Below are positions 24,661 through 37,616 of a DNA stretch of 64,000 nucleotides, piece after piece. The stretch is from Anseranas semipalmata (lineage: Eukaryota; Chordata; Aves; Anseriformes; Anseranatidae): assembly GCA_013399115.1 (NCBI GenBank), contig VXAA01003855.1, positions 171,724 to 235,723 of the forward strand. The letters are read 5' to 3'. Below the pieces are notes generated by a model. The model saw only the letters and a list, made by a program, of their open reading frames with translations, made no database searches and was not told the DNA's origin. Numbering within the stretch: position 1 is the stretch's first letter; each line of letters opens with the position of its first letter. Both the position numbers and the translations under genes were made by a program.

Positions 24661-27616
24661 TAGGAAATAAATCACCAAGACATTATCTTCTACTCAGGGT
24701 ACACCAATACAGGGGGTACCTTGTGCTCTGGCTTTGTATTCTGGGGAGCATCATCTTCAGCCTCCCACCATATCAGGGCACCTGCATTTCTGTCACAGTG
24801 CTGTACATTTGGCCTCCCTCTCCATCACCCAGAAGGATCTAAATTATTTCCTGGCATAAGCTGGTACCTCTGTCACTCTCCTGTGACAGGTTCAGGCTTT
24901 CCCCCTGAATCAAGGTGGAGGCAATATAATGTAAACGGTACAAGTTTTTTTGTGCATCTCTGTCACCCATCTCTCTCTTGCCTCATCTAAGCAACATCAC
25001 AAATCCCTCTGCACTGCCCTACTTCTGTAATTCACCTGCCTCAGCTGCTGTGAGGTTACAAACCATTTGGATACAGTGAGTAAATTCACCAAACCATTCA
25101 AGCCAACACATGCAGTACAGCTCCACAGCAGGCATAGAAGAATTTGCAGCAGAATAATAGAGAATAACTTAGATGATAAATTAAGCCATCTCAGTCAGGC
25201 ACTGGTAACATACTGCAGGAACATACAATGCATGCTAGTTTGCTCTGCAGTCATAGAAAATTGAACAAATCCTTGAAAGCTGACGTCCCAGCTTTTACCG
25301 AGTCCTCCTGATACTCGGTGAGCCATCAAAGTAGCTGTGTCACCTTGGGAAATGGTGAGTGAAAGCACTTGAAAGTGATACTGGTATTTCTAAGAATTTT
25401 ACCAACAACCTGACATATTAAGCAAAGCCCTGTCAGATGAGGATATCTGGCTGCATATAACACACAGCATTTACAAAGGAAAGTCTAATCTTCCCTGCCA
25501 TAGACAGTCTTCCCTCAGAAATTGAGAAGCCTTCCCACAACACTCCTTGTCTGACAGTTGCTGAATGGGAAGCCAGCAAGGCGCATCTGCCTACCACCAG
25601 GGAGCTAGGGTGGCAGTTCAGGAGATTTCACCCTGCAAGGCAGTGCTGAGCTAATACCCTGCTGTGTTTGTGTGAAGAAAAAGGATATGGGGGTGTGACT
25701 CCCTTGCTGCAAGTGCCATCTTTTAGTGAAGTCAAAGATTCTGATGATTTAAGTTTTTAAATTCCCCTTTTTTGGATTTTGAAGATAGGCCTGACTAAAT
25801 TTCAGCATAATTATTTCTGCCTCTCAGCTTTTCCTGCTTTTTAACAGCAGTAATATTCTTCCCTCCTATCTTAAAGCATGCATAAGATTTGCACTAATAA
25901 CTCTACTGTTATCTTCTGTTTCAGATCACCCATTTCTCAGGAGAGTCTCCACATAGCTTTACCTGGTAGTATGGTTGGGATGTCAAACTTTCTCTGCTGA
26001 GACAATGATGCAGTAATGAAGCTGGAAATGAAAAGGTGCTATGCTACAGCAGTTGGATGCAACAGCATGACTGGTAATGCCACTTTTAGGGTACGTTAAA
26101 GAAAGCAGTACAAGACTGCTAGTATGGCAAGTGTAAAGACCATCCTGCTCTTCCACTCTGGCAGGCCAGGTAGTTTTTGGCTTGCTAGGTTGGTTTTTGC
26201 TGTCAGAAGGGCAGCATACTCTAGGAAGGCAAAAATAATGAGCTAACCATTCTACCATTTGTAATGACTCCCCTGTGATTTTCTTCACATCTATGACTGA
26301 CTTCTTACTGTTTGATTTTTCTATACCTAAGCAGTAGAGGGGGAATTTGTGAGTATATGTTTGTGTAAGCTGTGTTCGCAACCATGAAATACTGTACACA
26401 TTATTATTCAGTCATGAATTTCATTTTTCTAAAACATGATTTAAAACCCATGGTGCCTAAAGCTTGATATGTCTTTGGACCCAGCCTTATCCAGCAATGG
26501 ATCTTCCTAAACTTAATTCTAGGCTGTAAATCAAACTTCAGGAGAAGAAAGACCAGATGAGTTTCTGCCCACAGTTCTGATGTGGCACCTAAATAACAAC
26601 TCCAGGCTTGAGGATGACTAGGACACTTGCAACTCCCATGTAAATAAGACAGGCAGTTGCTGCAGGTCTGAGATAGCAAGCTGCAACAGCCTAGGAGGCA
26701 ATTCAGCTTCCAAAGGTTGTGCCTCTGCAGAACATGTTTTTCCATTTCCCCACAGTCCTCACAAGACCAGTGTCTAGCCCATCACACTGCAAGTCATTAT
26801 GAAAAACAAGCACTTACAAAGCAAAACTTCATCTGAAGAGAGAAAAATATTAGGTTGTTGTCCTGGGCTCTCGCCACGAATAAAATCAGTTTTGAAGATG
26901 TTCATACTAGGGAGTAGATAAGGAGCTTGCAGGATATGGCAATTCTCCATCTTCTGGAGGAGTGATTGTTTCTTCATTCATCTCTGTGCCTCTCCCTACT
27001 GCCTTTCTAAGACACATATGAAAGAAAAGAGAAATGATTAAGTTTCCTCGGGTATCAGTCCTACATGACATCAGAATGATCATTCATTCACAGCAGATTG
27101 ATTTTACTTCAGAAATTTGCAGATTCCCTCCCCTTTCAAACATTTTTGATCAGCAGCCAAATGGTTAATGTTAAATTTAAGCCACTGCTGGGCATCTGAA
27201 TTCATCCTCATCAAGGAATATGACTGTTCACAATGCTCCTTGCTCAACTGCTACAACAGCTACTGAGTGTGTGAGTGTGTTTAAGCGTAAGAGAACTTAT
27301 AACAAAGCTACAAGATTTAAACAAGCAGAAATATTCCTGTAGTAAATATAATTTGAAATCTGTAATATAGCCATTTGTTAAGTAATCCTTAAAAGTTGCA
27401 GATAGGAATCCAACATGATTTGAGCAGTACCTTAGATTTAACCAAGGGAGGTATCTGAAGCAAAGAAATCCCCAGAAGCATGTGTTTTTCTGGTAGATAC
27501 ATTCAGTCAAAGACTATTAGTGTCAAATGTTGCATCAGGTACAGGTTTATTCCTTGTGCTGAAGGTTTAAGTATATAATATAATTGCTCACTTCTAGCCT
27601 TGAAAACAGAGGTCAG
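24661..27616. other. non-coding stretch, no gene recognised
   Basis: Mixed-composition sequence without a recognisable exon or repeat, apart from a small hairpin at 25297-25319 (ACCGAGT / ACTCGGT arms, 9-base loop). Confidence 0.5.
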
Positions 27617-28107
27617 AGGATCACAGAATGCTTTGGGTTGGAAGGAACCTTAAAGACCATCTAGTTCCAACCCCCCTGCCATGGGCAGGGACACCTTCCA
27701 TTAGTTCAGGTTGCCCAGGGCCCCATCCAACCTGGCCTTGAACCCTTCCAGGGATGGGGCATCCACAGCTTCTCTGGGCAACCTGTTCCAGTGCCTCACC
27801 ACCCTCACAGTGAAGAATTTCTTCCTAATAACTAATCTAAATCTCTCCTTTTTTAGTTTAAAACCATTACCTCTTGTCCTATCACTACTGTCCCTAATAA
27901 AGAGTCCCTCCCCATCTTTTCTGTAGGCCCCCTTTAAATACTGGAAAGCAGCTATAAGATCTCCCTGGAGCCTTCTCTTCTCTAGGGTGAACAACCCCAG
28001 TTCTCTCAGCCTGTTTTCATAGGAGAAGTGCTCCAGCCCTCTGATTGTCTTCATGGCCCTTCTCTGGACCTGCTCTAACAGGTCAATGTCTTTCTTTTGC
28101 TGGGGGA
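27617..28107 (-). mobile_element. CR1 LINE 3' fragment, about 490 bp
   Basis: The + strand begins ATCACAGAATGCTTTGGGTT, the antisense of a well-preserved CR1 3' terminus. It runs through GGGGCATCCACAGCTTCTCT to the block antisense to the RT C-terminus; the minus-strand translation includes [20 protein letters not shown] and [20 protein letters not shown]. It is one of the better-preserved copies but is 5'-truncated and not autonomous. Confidence 0.95.
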
Positions 28108-28529
28108 TCCCATCTTATATGGGGGCCTCCAGCTTATTCCTGAAGGTCCGTGAAACAACAAGGAGCGACAAGGGGTAGTGGAGGAAATTAACTCTCCAGA
28201 GAGGACAAGCTAGGAGCTAAGGGTGACCACAGCATAGGAAATGAACTCACCCCACCACCTCCACCCAAAGCACAATCCCACAGGATCTGAACAGTGTCCA
28301 TTAACAGCCCCCAGCCAGGTGACACATTGAATTAGCTCCAGGGTCCATCCAGAAAGCCTAGTGAGGAGGCAGGGCCAGAGACAAGGCTGTAACATAGGTC
28401 CAAGGTCTATACAGGAGACAGGACAGAAGATAGGTACAGCTAGAGCATAGTGCAGGCAGGCACTCACTATTCAGTTTGATTACTATTGAGAAGAGTTTGG
28501 CTCTGCCTTTCAAGTACTTGTGGGTAGCT

Positions 28530-29380
28530 ATTAGCTAACAGCCTCCTTCTTGCTAGACTAAGCACGCACACCTCAACCTCTCTTCATACGACATGAGCTC
28601 TAGGCTTTTAACCATCTGGTATCTTCCTGCTGGACACTTTTCAGTTTCTCCACATCCTTCTTTAGATATACAGTCCCAGGTGTGGCCTCAGCTGCATTGG
28701 GCAGGAGAAGATAGTAACTTACTATGGTCTGTTGGTCATGTTCCTCCTAATGTAGTCTAGTATTCAGTTGCCTTACTTGCAGTGAGAGTACCCTATAATC
28801 TTATATTCAGCAAGGCACCCACTATAACCCCAAGGTCCTTTTCAGCAGAAATGCTGCTCAGCCAGTTAATTCCCAGCCTGTGCTGACGTTTAGGGTAATT
28901 CTGCCCTGGTAAGTAAGGTAATCCTAATCCTTACTGGTGTCCCACAGGAGATTTCTGTTGGTCCTTCTCTTGAGGTCTCTCTGGATTAAGACTCTGCAAT
29001 TTGTCTCTGCTACTCTCCCTATTTTGGTGTTATCTGCAAAGTTGCTGAGGGTATATTCTGTGCTCTCATCCCAATCACCGCTAAAGGTATTGAATAGTAT
29101 CAGCCCCAATATTGACTCCTTGGATAATCCTAACCAGCTATAAGTCAGGTGCTGAGCCATTCATTATTATCCTCTAAGTCTTGCAGTCCAGCCAATTTTC
29201 CTAGCAATCCTTCTATTTACCCCATACTTCCTCAGCTTCCAAATGAGAATGGTGTAGTACACACTGTCAAAAGCCTCACTAAAGTCAAGTTACATCCACC
29301 ACTCTCTCCTCATTCACATAACCAGTAATTTCCTTGCAAAGGCAGCCAGGCTGGGTAAGTGCAGTTTGCCCATGGTAAAT
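28530..29380 (-). mobile_element. older CR1 LINE, 3' part of a split element
   Basis: Antisense of CR1 ORF2 palm and thumb regions. The minus-strand frame at 28924-29160 contains GLILFNTFSGDWDE and SNFADNTKIG, where FADN replaces the catalytic FADD. Further along are CR1-type blocks such as AAAGCCTCACTAAAGTCAAG and GGCTGGGTAAGTGCAGTTTG. The element is interrupted at 29377-29381 by a younger CR1 and resumes at about 29889. Confidence 0.85.
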
Positions 29381-29888
29381 CACAGAACCACAGAACAGCT
29401 GAGGTTGGAAGGGACCTCAGGTCATCCTCCTCAATCAGGGCCACCCAGAGAATTGCCCAGGACCATGTCCAGGCACCCTCTGAAGATCTCCAAGGAGGGA
29501 GACTCCACAGCCTCTCTGGGCAACCTGTGCCAGTGCTCCGTCACCTGCACAGCACAGAAGTGCTTCCTGGTGTTCAGAGGGAACCTCCTGTGCTCCAGTG
29601 TGTGCCCACTGCCTCTTGTCCTGGCACAGGCACCACTGAAAAGAGCCTGGCTCTGTCCTCTTTGCACCCTCCCTTCAGGGGGGATGAGATCTACCCCGAG
29701 CCTTCTCTTCTCTATGCTAAAAGGTCCCAGCTCTCTCAGCCTCTCCTCGTAGCAGAGATACTCCAGTCCCTTCATCATCTTTGTGGTCCTACATTGGACC
29801 TTTTCCCGTATGCCCATGTCTCTCTTGTACAGGGGGCCCAGAACTGGACACAGTGCTTCAGGTGTGGCCTCACTGATGCTGAGTAGAG
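29381..29888 (-). mobile_element. younger CR1 LINE inserted in older CR1
   Basis: The + strand starts CACAGAACCACAGAACAGCT and GAGGTTGGAAGGGACCTCAG, the antisense CR1 3' end, and continues to CACTGATGCTGAGTAGAGAA. The minus-strand translation includes EYLCYEERLRELGPFSIEKR and EHWHRLPREAVESPSLEIFR. The five bases AAATC flank it at 29377-29381 and 29889-29893, consistent with a short target-site duplication. It belongs to the same subfamily as the copy at 39357. Confidence 0.92.
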
Positions 29889-30245
29889 AAATCCATGCAG
29901 AGTGTTCTTGATCACGTTCTTGTCCTTCATGTGCTTGAACATGGATTCCTAAAGGATGTACTCCACAATTTTTCCAGCCATTGATTTGAGGTGGACTGGC
30001 GAATGGTTCCACAGATACTCATTTCTTTGGAAGATGGGTGTAACATATATATAAGCCTTTTTCATCTCTTTCCCTAATTGTACTGAAACACACAGAAGTC
30101 TGGGAACAGGCTTTGACTGTGAAAACTGATGCAAAAAAGGTGTTGAGTGCTTCTGCCTTTTCTGTATCATCTGTTTCTAGGTTGTCCACTGCATCCATCA
30201 GTGGAACCATGTTCTTTGAATTCTGTTTTGCAAATAGCAAGTCTT
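29889..30245 (-). mobile_element. older CR1 LINE, 5' part of the split element
   Basis: Continues the older CR1 directly after the nested insertion: CATGCAGAGTGTTCTTGATC, then TTCATGTGCTTGAACATGGA. Further 5' on the element the minus-strand frame contains TEKAEALNTFFASVF, the conserved start of the CR1 reverse-transcriptase domain. Similarity fades near 30245. Confidence 0.85.
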
Positions 30246-33200
30246 CTTGTAACCCTTAATGTCCATTGCTAGCTTTAGCTCAAGCTGGGCTTTAGCTTTC
30301 TGAGTCTGTAAATACCTAAGCAATACTTTTATAAGTTGTCTATGGCTTTATAAGCCATAAAAGGCTTGTTGCAAAATTCCTTGTCTTCCTCCACAATGCA
30401 ATGGTGTGCTCCTGAGTTCTCCATAACTTATTTTTGTAAATCAGCTAGATCTCCTGAGCATCTTTCTGCTTCTTTTCTGGTTCCCAGGGATTCTACCTTG
30501 AAATTCCCTGAATGAGCGCAAGCCCACTCTCCTGAAGTGGAGCATCCAAACTGACACTCATCTTCCCAGCCTCCCTCCAGTTCCTTCCACCAGAGGGAAC
30601 AATAGGCAGCTGAGTATAGTCCTGCCTTGAATCACCACAGCATATTTCATTAAAGTCCTTAGCAGATCACAGCACTGGCTTTAGGACAAAGAAATAAAAA
30701 TAGATTTAGTTAAGTTACCCAATTTGGAATTTGACTGCCTTGTTGTCATTAAAAGTGGTATAGAGATCCTTAAAGCTGCAGATGGGCAGTACTAGAACTG
30801 GTTTGTCAGTGGGGAAGAAGGGGAAATCCTCACTGAATTCTCTGAGGAGAAAGGAATGAGAAATGTAATGGTTCATTAATGCTCAGAGTGCTCATATGGA
30901 GTTTGTAAGGGGAAAGACAATTTTTAATTGTCAAATTATTGGCTGCTATATTTGAATAAAGTCATAAAAGATGCTATTTGTCATGTAGCCACGGGTCTGC
31001 ACTTAGGGATAGCAGTCCAGCAGCTTTCCTCATTCACACAGTAATCAACCCTGCTCTGCTGTAGATAGGACAGAGGTACCAGAAAATAGTCCAGAGCCAG
31101 GGAGACTGTACTGTGTCTGTCTCTGCTGTATGACCTCTGTGAATGTATCCCACTCCTCATTTTTGTCTCGACTGCTAAGGTTTGGGCCAAGGATTGCTGG
31201 TTGCTACAGAAAGTAGTAATGCTGGGCTTTGATGTCAGGTAAGCAGTCATTAATACCACATTGTTTCAACAGAGGCAAGATAGCTGCATGATTGAAATCA
31301 CCATGCCAGACCTAAATAAAACAACACTGTATGATGCATGCTTTTTGTCCAGCTATTAAGCAGACAGAATGTTGGTTCTTGCTTCCTGTCTCCCCCCACA
31401 GGCCCCCATATGATCCTCCCTTCTGTCACAAATGGGCTGAATCCGTCTTATTATTCCAAAAGGTTTACTAGGCAGAACATACAAGGCACTAGGGGAAATA
31501 CTGTCATTAGAAAACCATTGCTATTAGTCCTACTGGCACAGAAAAGTCTATTGATGGAGCAGGAAAGCAGCAGCTGGGACTGTGCTTGGTTGTGGGGAGC
31601 CAGGTGTCCCTCCTCCTCCTGAGATGAAGAAAGGCAATAGGAGATCTTAGTCAAGCTGCAGCGACTGCAGCCCAGATAAGAGCTATTAGCAAGCTGCTCT
31701 TCTCTCTGCTGTGATACAAGCACAAAAACAAGTCTGTTGCTAGCTGCAGAGAGAAGAGGTTGATCCTTAAAAGCAAAAGGCTCAGTGACTGTGAGGAAGG
31801 GGGCCTGCATCTTTAAAGCCAGGTATGGAGGAAGCTACAGCTCATTACTTTATTTTATATAGCCATTATTATTTTCTGGGTTGTTTAACAGCATGCAGAT
31901 GTTTGGAGGGCCTATTCAGCCTTCAGCAAATAAATTTTTTTTTCTTCTCTGGTGACTGCTAGGTTTTCAGCAAAGGATAAGTGTCCTCTTATGTGCGGAC
32001 AGCATTCAGCCCATGATAAATATTACTCGAATATAAATGATTTGTATGAAAAATAGTAGCAGCCTGACTTGGTTAATAGCACTGTTCTTACTAAAAAATT
32101 CTAGACACTCTTGATCCAAAGAAGTGAATTTTAAATATTTAATAGTGAATCTTTGAACTTTATTTCTTTAATAACCAAAGCTGGATTGAGCCATATTTCT
32201 ATGAGGCATGAGGCTAAATTACTTTAACCTTAAAAGCAATGCTTAGTTAAAACCTAGATTTTTTTTTTTTTTTAATCTAAGGAATCCATTATAAAGCTAA
32301 TCTCAAGCAGCTTTCAGAAAATCTCTCATTTTCAGCATCTCTATTCAGTGAGTAGAACTTGTTGCACATCTCTTTTGTTACCACCTCTTAAAAAGCAAAA
32401 CAAAAATCCACCAAAATTGTATAACCCACTGAAAAATGGTGACACTTGGAAATCTTAGGAGCTGTCAAAGTTATGAAGAAATTTAAAATAGAATATTCTC
32501 ATTACATATAGACACACATTTCTGTTTAAAATAACTTGAAAGTCACTTTGAAATTCAAATAATTCTTACCATGTCTATTAAGAGGTTTGAGATGGCAGCA
32601 CAGAATTGACTTACACCTGATATGCTACTAATTATTTCAATTAGAAAGTCATCTCCTAATAATTATTCAGGACCCTAATTCCCGTTTTCAGTTAGTTGGG
32701 CACTGCGGACCGTAGGTTTCTTCTGGAAGTGGGACTTCATGTCTTCAACTTTTATGAATGTAAACAGTCTGCATTATTTCTCAAAAAAATACTTAATCAC
32801 CAGAGTACATATTCCTCTGCACCCTGAAGATGAAATGTAATTAAAGTTGTACCAAAAAAAAGAAGAAGCATCAAAGTACAGCACCTTTAGGCATAGAATA
32901 GGAATTGGGACAAATGAAAAACAGAGCTCCAGAGCTTCTGTGTTGCAGGGAATTCTGCTATTTGATGATCTTGTGTCCTACCAACTTGGGATGGAGAGCT
33001 GAAGACAATTTTTCATTGAATGAAATATTGTGGGTCAAAGCAAAAGTATTATACTGAATTGCATTGCTGTGCATTGCCCCATATAGCCCCTGTAAAGCCC
33101 CCAGCCCGGCCCAGCCACAGGGGAGGTGGCTGCCTTTGGGGTGAGGCTGTTCTCTGGGGAACCAAAACCAGGGTGCAAAATGAGACCCAAAACTACAGCT

Positions 33201-35980
33201 CCCATGAAGCGAGGCAACGCCAGGCAAGGCAGCTAAACCTCAGCATAATTGAAAACATGAGTTTGAACATGTGTTAGTTCAAAGAGATAAAACACAACTT
33301 AGTTTTGCGAGAGAAAGAAGCTTCATTTCAATCCCATATCCCCCTCTGAGGACTTTTTCAGGTATCCAGCAAAACTAGAATAACGTCAATGGGAAACCCC
33401 TTACCAACTACTATGGGGAGTGAGATGCTACAAGTGTTCTGTGTCTGTATCGAGGTAAATAATGTCATTAAATAATCCTCAAGAAGATCATTAGATCCTG
33501 TTTTAAAGGGCAGTGAAACAGTTATAATGTTCTGCAGGGGCTTCCTTTTCCCCTCTTTTGCAACCAAAGGCTCCAAATATTGCAGCTGATGTAGTCTGCT
33601 CTCTCCTTGCTGTCACATACACCTTGGAGTTTCCAGTTGATTAAAGTGCAGAGGACAACACTGTTGTTGGGAGGGACTGTGCCTCAGACCCACTTACATT
33701 TTCAGGAGGCCCTGCTATTTTCTGTAGGGCTCTGCACAAGCCCAGTGATCCACCCCCTTAAATTCATTTACAGAATTAAGGCCCTCATAGTAGCACGGAC
33801 TTTGGGAGATTTACAGCACTACAGAAGTGCTAAGGCTTATGATTAATGGACTAACAAATGCCAGAGAAGTAGGAAGATTGGAAACCCAGCATCTCTGTCT
33901 CGGAGGAAAAGACCCTTATGCACACAGATGGTTGGTTTTAACTTAAATGGAAAAAGCAGCTTTTATTGTTAATGTTTAAAAAAAAAAAAGGTAGTAAGTC
34001 CCAAAAGGTTGCACGAAATGGATATCCCAAAATTCAGAAACCATACTTCTTCCTCAGGAAGTCAAGGATTTTATTCCACATATTCCTTTGGGAATTATTA
34101 TCCTTATTTGACACAAAATGATAAATTCTTAATGTTTTAATTACCAAGGCTTATAGATCTGCCATCTGTGTTATCCACCTCAGCTTTTTCCACCCTCTAG
34201 TACCTTTGCAAAGCAGGGCAGCTCAGATCATTTTGTGATACTTTCTATTCTGGTCCAGTGTTTTCCCCGACTGGATATTTTGCTAAAATATCACTCTTTG
34301 ATAGAAATCCTTATCAAAAAATCTATTCCATTTGACCTGTGAAGATAACTAAGCAACACAGGCTGTAAGTGCAACTGTGCCAGCCTCTGATCCCCTTGAT
34401 TCATATGGTTTCATTCAGCTTGTGGTTTCCAGTCCCATACCTCCACTGTAAAACATTTTCCCTTCACAGCTATTAACTGCAGTGAGTCAAGTGTATAAGA
34501 AGACTATACATATTTTCTACCTGAAGCACATGACAATTTTTCATTCTAGAAAGGAAAAAGAGCCCTGTGTGTACTGACATAAGCATGTGTTCATTCCACT
34601 TCAAATGGCAGTAGTAAACAGGAGGAATTAAGATTTTCCTTTCAGCTGAGTTACACCACAGCCAGTGAGTTAGCTTGTGCCAGCTGAGCTGTGACAACTG
34701 TGCATCCTTCTCAGATGGACATATGAGCAAGTCTTCCTGTTACATGTGTGAAGAACACATGCAGGAAGTTACTGAAACTCCTTCAATGCATATGAAGTAA
34801 TAAGTGAAATGCAAATATGCAAAATTTTAATTTAAATAGTGAAATACATGTATGCAAAAGTATGCATAAAAGGAATGTACAGTTGGAGATAACACAAGCA
34901 CCTGAAACAGCTCAGCGACATCTGAAAATGCTCTTCTGCGTGTGGGAGATCTGCTGCAGCACTGGCATGGTGCAGTGTACGCATCCCCTGAAAGCTGCCA
35001 GAACCACACAACTGCTGAGGGAATAAATTCCCCCATTTGGTGAAGGACCTGTATGCCACTAGCTTTCCATGCAGCCAAAGGGGTTAGCACTCGCCCTTCC
35101 CAAGATGAATTTCACCCCAGAGCAAGCTGAATGGAGCCCTGATTTCAACACAGGGTGTAGCTGCTCCACTGCTTGCTCCTAGTGTTGTTGAGGGTAGGGT
35201 CAGTTGTATCTTGGTGTTGTGCCAAAGGAGGTTCATCAGTGGTTGGGTTGTACTAATTCAACGCCTTAAGATGGTCTTCTGTTTTCTTAGACATTGGGCT
35301 TTATTCTGCACAGCTGACTCCAAAGGCTACCAGCCCAATGATAATTGAAACGTGAAAATACTTTCCAGAGACAGCTGAATATGATTTTTTAGTCTATGCC
35401 TATCTCATATTTCATTATTAATCCAGAAACTCCAGCTTTTTTTTTTTTTTCTTATAGAAAATAATGGGATTAAGAAAACTGCTTAGAGGGACTTTTGGCC
35501 CAGTGGCTCTTAGGCAAACTCTTCTTACTGTCTTCCAGCACAGGCTCGGAGGAAAGGGGTTGACACTCAAACCCCACCATGCTCTGCCGACTCCCAGGCT
35601 CTGGACTACATCCTTGGCACTTAGGGCATGTTGCAGCCTACACTGGCCTAAAACAAGCTGGTTTAAAGACAGGATAGTGGGAGCCTGGGAAAAGTGCCTT
35701 TGCCTTATACCACCTGAACTGCACCCAGCTGCCGGTCAGGAACTGGACCCAAAGTGACTGTAAATAACAAGAAAAATAAAAGCATGTGGGTTTTCCCCAC
35801 TTAGTGTAGCAAAATAAATAAAGTCCAGCATTACTTTTCTACTGGCAGCCTCATGGCATAACTTGAAGATTTAGGGAGTGCGTGGGGGCCATTGGAGCAG
35901 GCTGCTTCATAGGAAAAGGGATTTGGGAGCCGAGGGTTACGGTGAGCAGCCCAGGACGTGTCCCTATAGGCACAGGCAGC
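30246..35980. other. non-coding stretch, no gene recognised
   Basis: AT-leaning sequence with short T or A runs (near 32259, 33979 and 35438) and a cluster of POU-octamer-like motifs at 34809-34867. No exon, RNA gene or clear repeat was recognised. The open frame at 35464-35757 has no identifiable domain. Confidence 0.5.
34809..34867 (+). promoter_or_regulatory. cluster of octamer (POU)-like motifs, candidate enhancer
   Basis: ATGCAAAT at 34809-34816 is followed by ATGCAAAA at 34817-34824, ATGCAAAA at 34852-34859 and ATGCATA near 34862. The first is the exact octamer bound by OCT/POU factors and the others are close variants. Regulatory function is inference only. Confidence 0.3.
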
Positions 35981-37080
35981 CCCACAGTACCTGAGCGAGG
36001 CGAGCAGAACCGGGCCCTTTCCTTGGTGTCCTGCCCGGTGTCACCCACCCGCACCAGGCCAGGGCGGGCCAGAAGCACCAGCGCCAAGCCCCACGGGGGG
36101 TGGGAGGGTGGAGGCACCGCTTTGCCCACCAACCTCCCCCTGGCCCCACCGTCGGCTGTAGCGCAACGCGCGCTCAGGAGACAAAACTCCCCCGCTGCAG
36201 CGGGGCGGCCGCCACCGGGGGTCGCTGNNNNNNNNNNNNNNNNNNNNNNNNNNNNNNNNNNNNNNNNNNNNNNNNNNNNNNNNNNNNNNNNNNNNNNNNN
36301 NNNNNNNNNNNNNNNNNNNNNNNNNNNNNNNNNNNNNNNNNNNNNNNNNNNNNNNNNNNNNNNNNNNNNNNNNNNNNNNNNNNNNNNNNNNNNNNNNNNN
36401 NNNNNNNNNNNNNNNNNNNNNNNNNNNNNNNNNNNNNNNNNNNNNNNNNNNNNNNNNNNNNNNNNNNNNNNNNNNNNNNNNNNNNNNNNNNNNNNNNNNN
36501 NNNNNNNNNNNNNNNNNNNNNNNNNNNNNNNNNNNNNNNNNNNNNNNNNNNNNNNNNNNNNNNNNNNNNNNNNNNNNNNNNNNNNNNNNNNNNNNNNNNN
36601 NNNNNNNNNNNNNNNNNNNNNNNNNNNNNNNNNNNNNNNNNNNNNNNNNNNNNNNNNNNNNNNNNNNNNNNNNNNNNNNNNNNNNNNNNNNNNNNNNNNN
36701 GCCCCGCCGCCTTTCCCCGGCCCCGCCGGGTTCGGCGGGCGCGGGGCGTCCCCCCCGGGTCCCCCGGCGGAGCGCCCTTCGGTGGGCAGCGGCCCTCGCC
36801 CGCCCCTGCCCGCAGGGAGCGTTCCCAGGCCTGCCGCCGGGATAACTTCCACCCCGCAGCCTTGGTCTGGTTTTCCCAGCTGCTGCAAGCTTCCCGCCCT
36901 TCTGGGAGCTAGGCCCGCGCCTGGCCGGGCGTGTGAGGAGCAGCCGGGACGCGCGCGGCCTGCCTGGCAGCGCCCTCGTGTTACCCGCGGAGGTGGTGTG
37001 AGGGCATTGCTAAGCGGCCCTGCACGAAGGCACTGCCTGCCGGCCCCGAGTCGGTCCCCTCTGTGCCTAGATGGTGTGGC
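35981..37080. promoter_or_regulatory. CpG island containing assembly gap; candidate promoter
   Basis: Both flanks of the gap are extremely GC- and CpG-rich: GC boxes, CGGGGCGGCCGCC just before it and CCCCGCCGCC just after. The full island probably spans about 1.1 kb. It lies about 10 kb upstream of the first BCL2L14 coding exon, on the correct side to hold that gene's promoter and non-coding first exon. No splice donor could be tied to it, so it could equally serve another transcript on either strand. Confidence 0.65.
36228..36700. other. assembly gap, 473 N
   Basis: A run of undetermined bases inside the CpG island. High-GC avian islands are often missing from assemblies. Frames spanning it are artefacts. 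Confidence 0.99.
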
Positions 37081-37586
37081 TACCTGAGGGCCCTCGGTGC
37101 TGCCGAATGCTCATGTAGTTCATGAACTGTTCCTGAAGTTTGGCTAAGGATGGGGGTAGATTGGTACCTTGCATGATGGGTCTTTTTTTTTTTTTCTTTC
37201 CTACCCTTCTTTAGTGGAAGGCGCCATTTTCTAGACTTAAGTTAGAAAAGCTCCTGTGGGTGGAACAAGACTTCCCATCTCTCAAAACATTTTTTTCCTC
37301 TTTGATTTATTTTTCACTCCTGGAAACAACTAGTTTCTGTCACCAGAGATCACAAGCTCCTCCCAGTTTTTGAGGGGCTTCTTATACTTTTGGCCCAACA
37401 CATAGAGTAAAAGTCAATCACCACAGGCACTCTGGAAGGCAGTGGGATTTATGGTTTTATTTTTAACTGTCCCTTTACAGACTGTGGAAATCAAAGGTTG
37501 GGATGTCAAGGATTTTAGGAGGGAAAGTAAGCTGAAACAAAACTGAAAGTAGCTTATAACTGACTTAAATTGCCCAAGGTGGGACA

Positions 37587-37616
37587 AGAAAACAAAACAA
37601 AACAAAACAAAAAAAA
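37587..37616. repeat. (AAAAC)n microsatellite
   Basis: Several AAAAC units ending in an A run, directly readable. Confidence 0.85.

Noticed and set aside
24290..24670. Long open frames on both strands across the CpG island
   Set aside because: GC-rich sequence lacks stop codons by composition. Products are Ala/Gly/Pro/Arg-rich with no domain.
35851..37087. Open frames of 270-401 codons spanning the N gap
   Set aside because: They exist only because N bases are translated as X; more than a third of each is undetermined.
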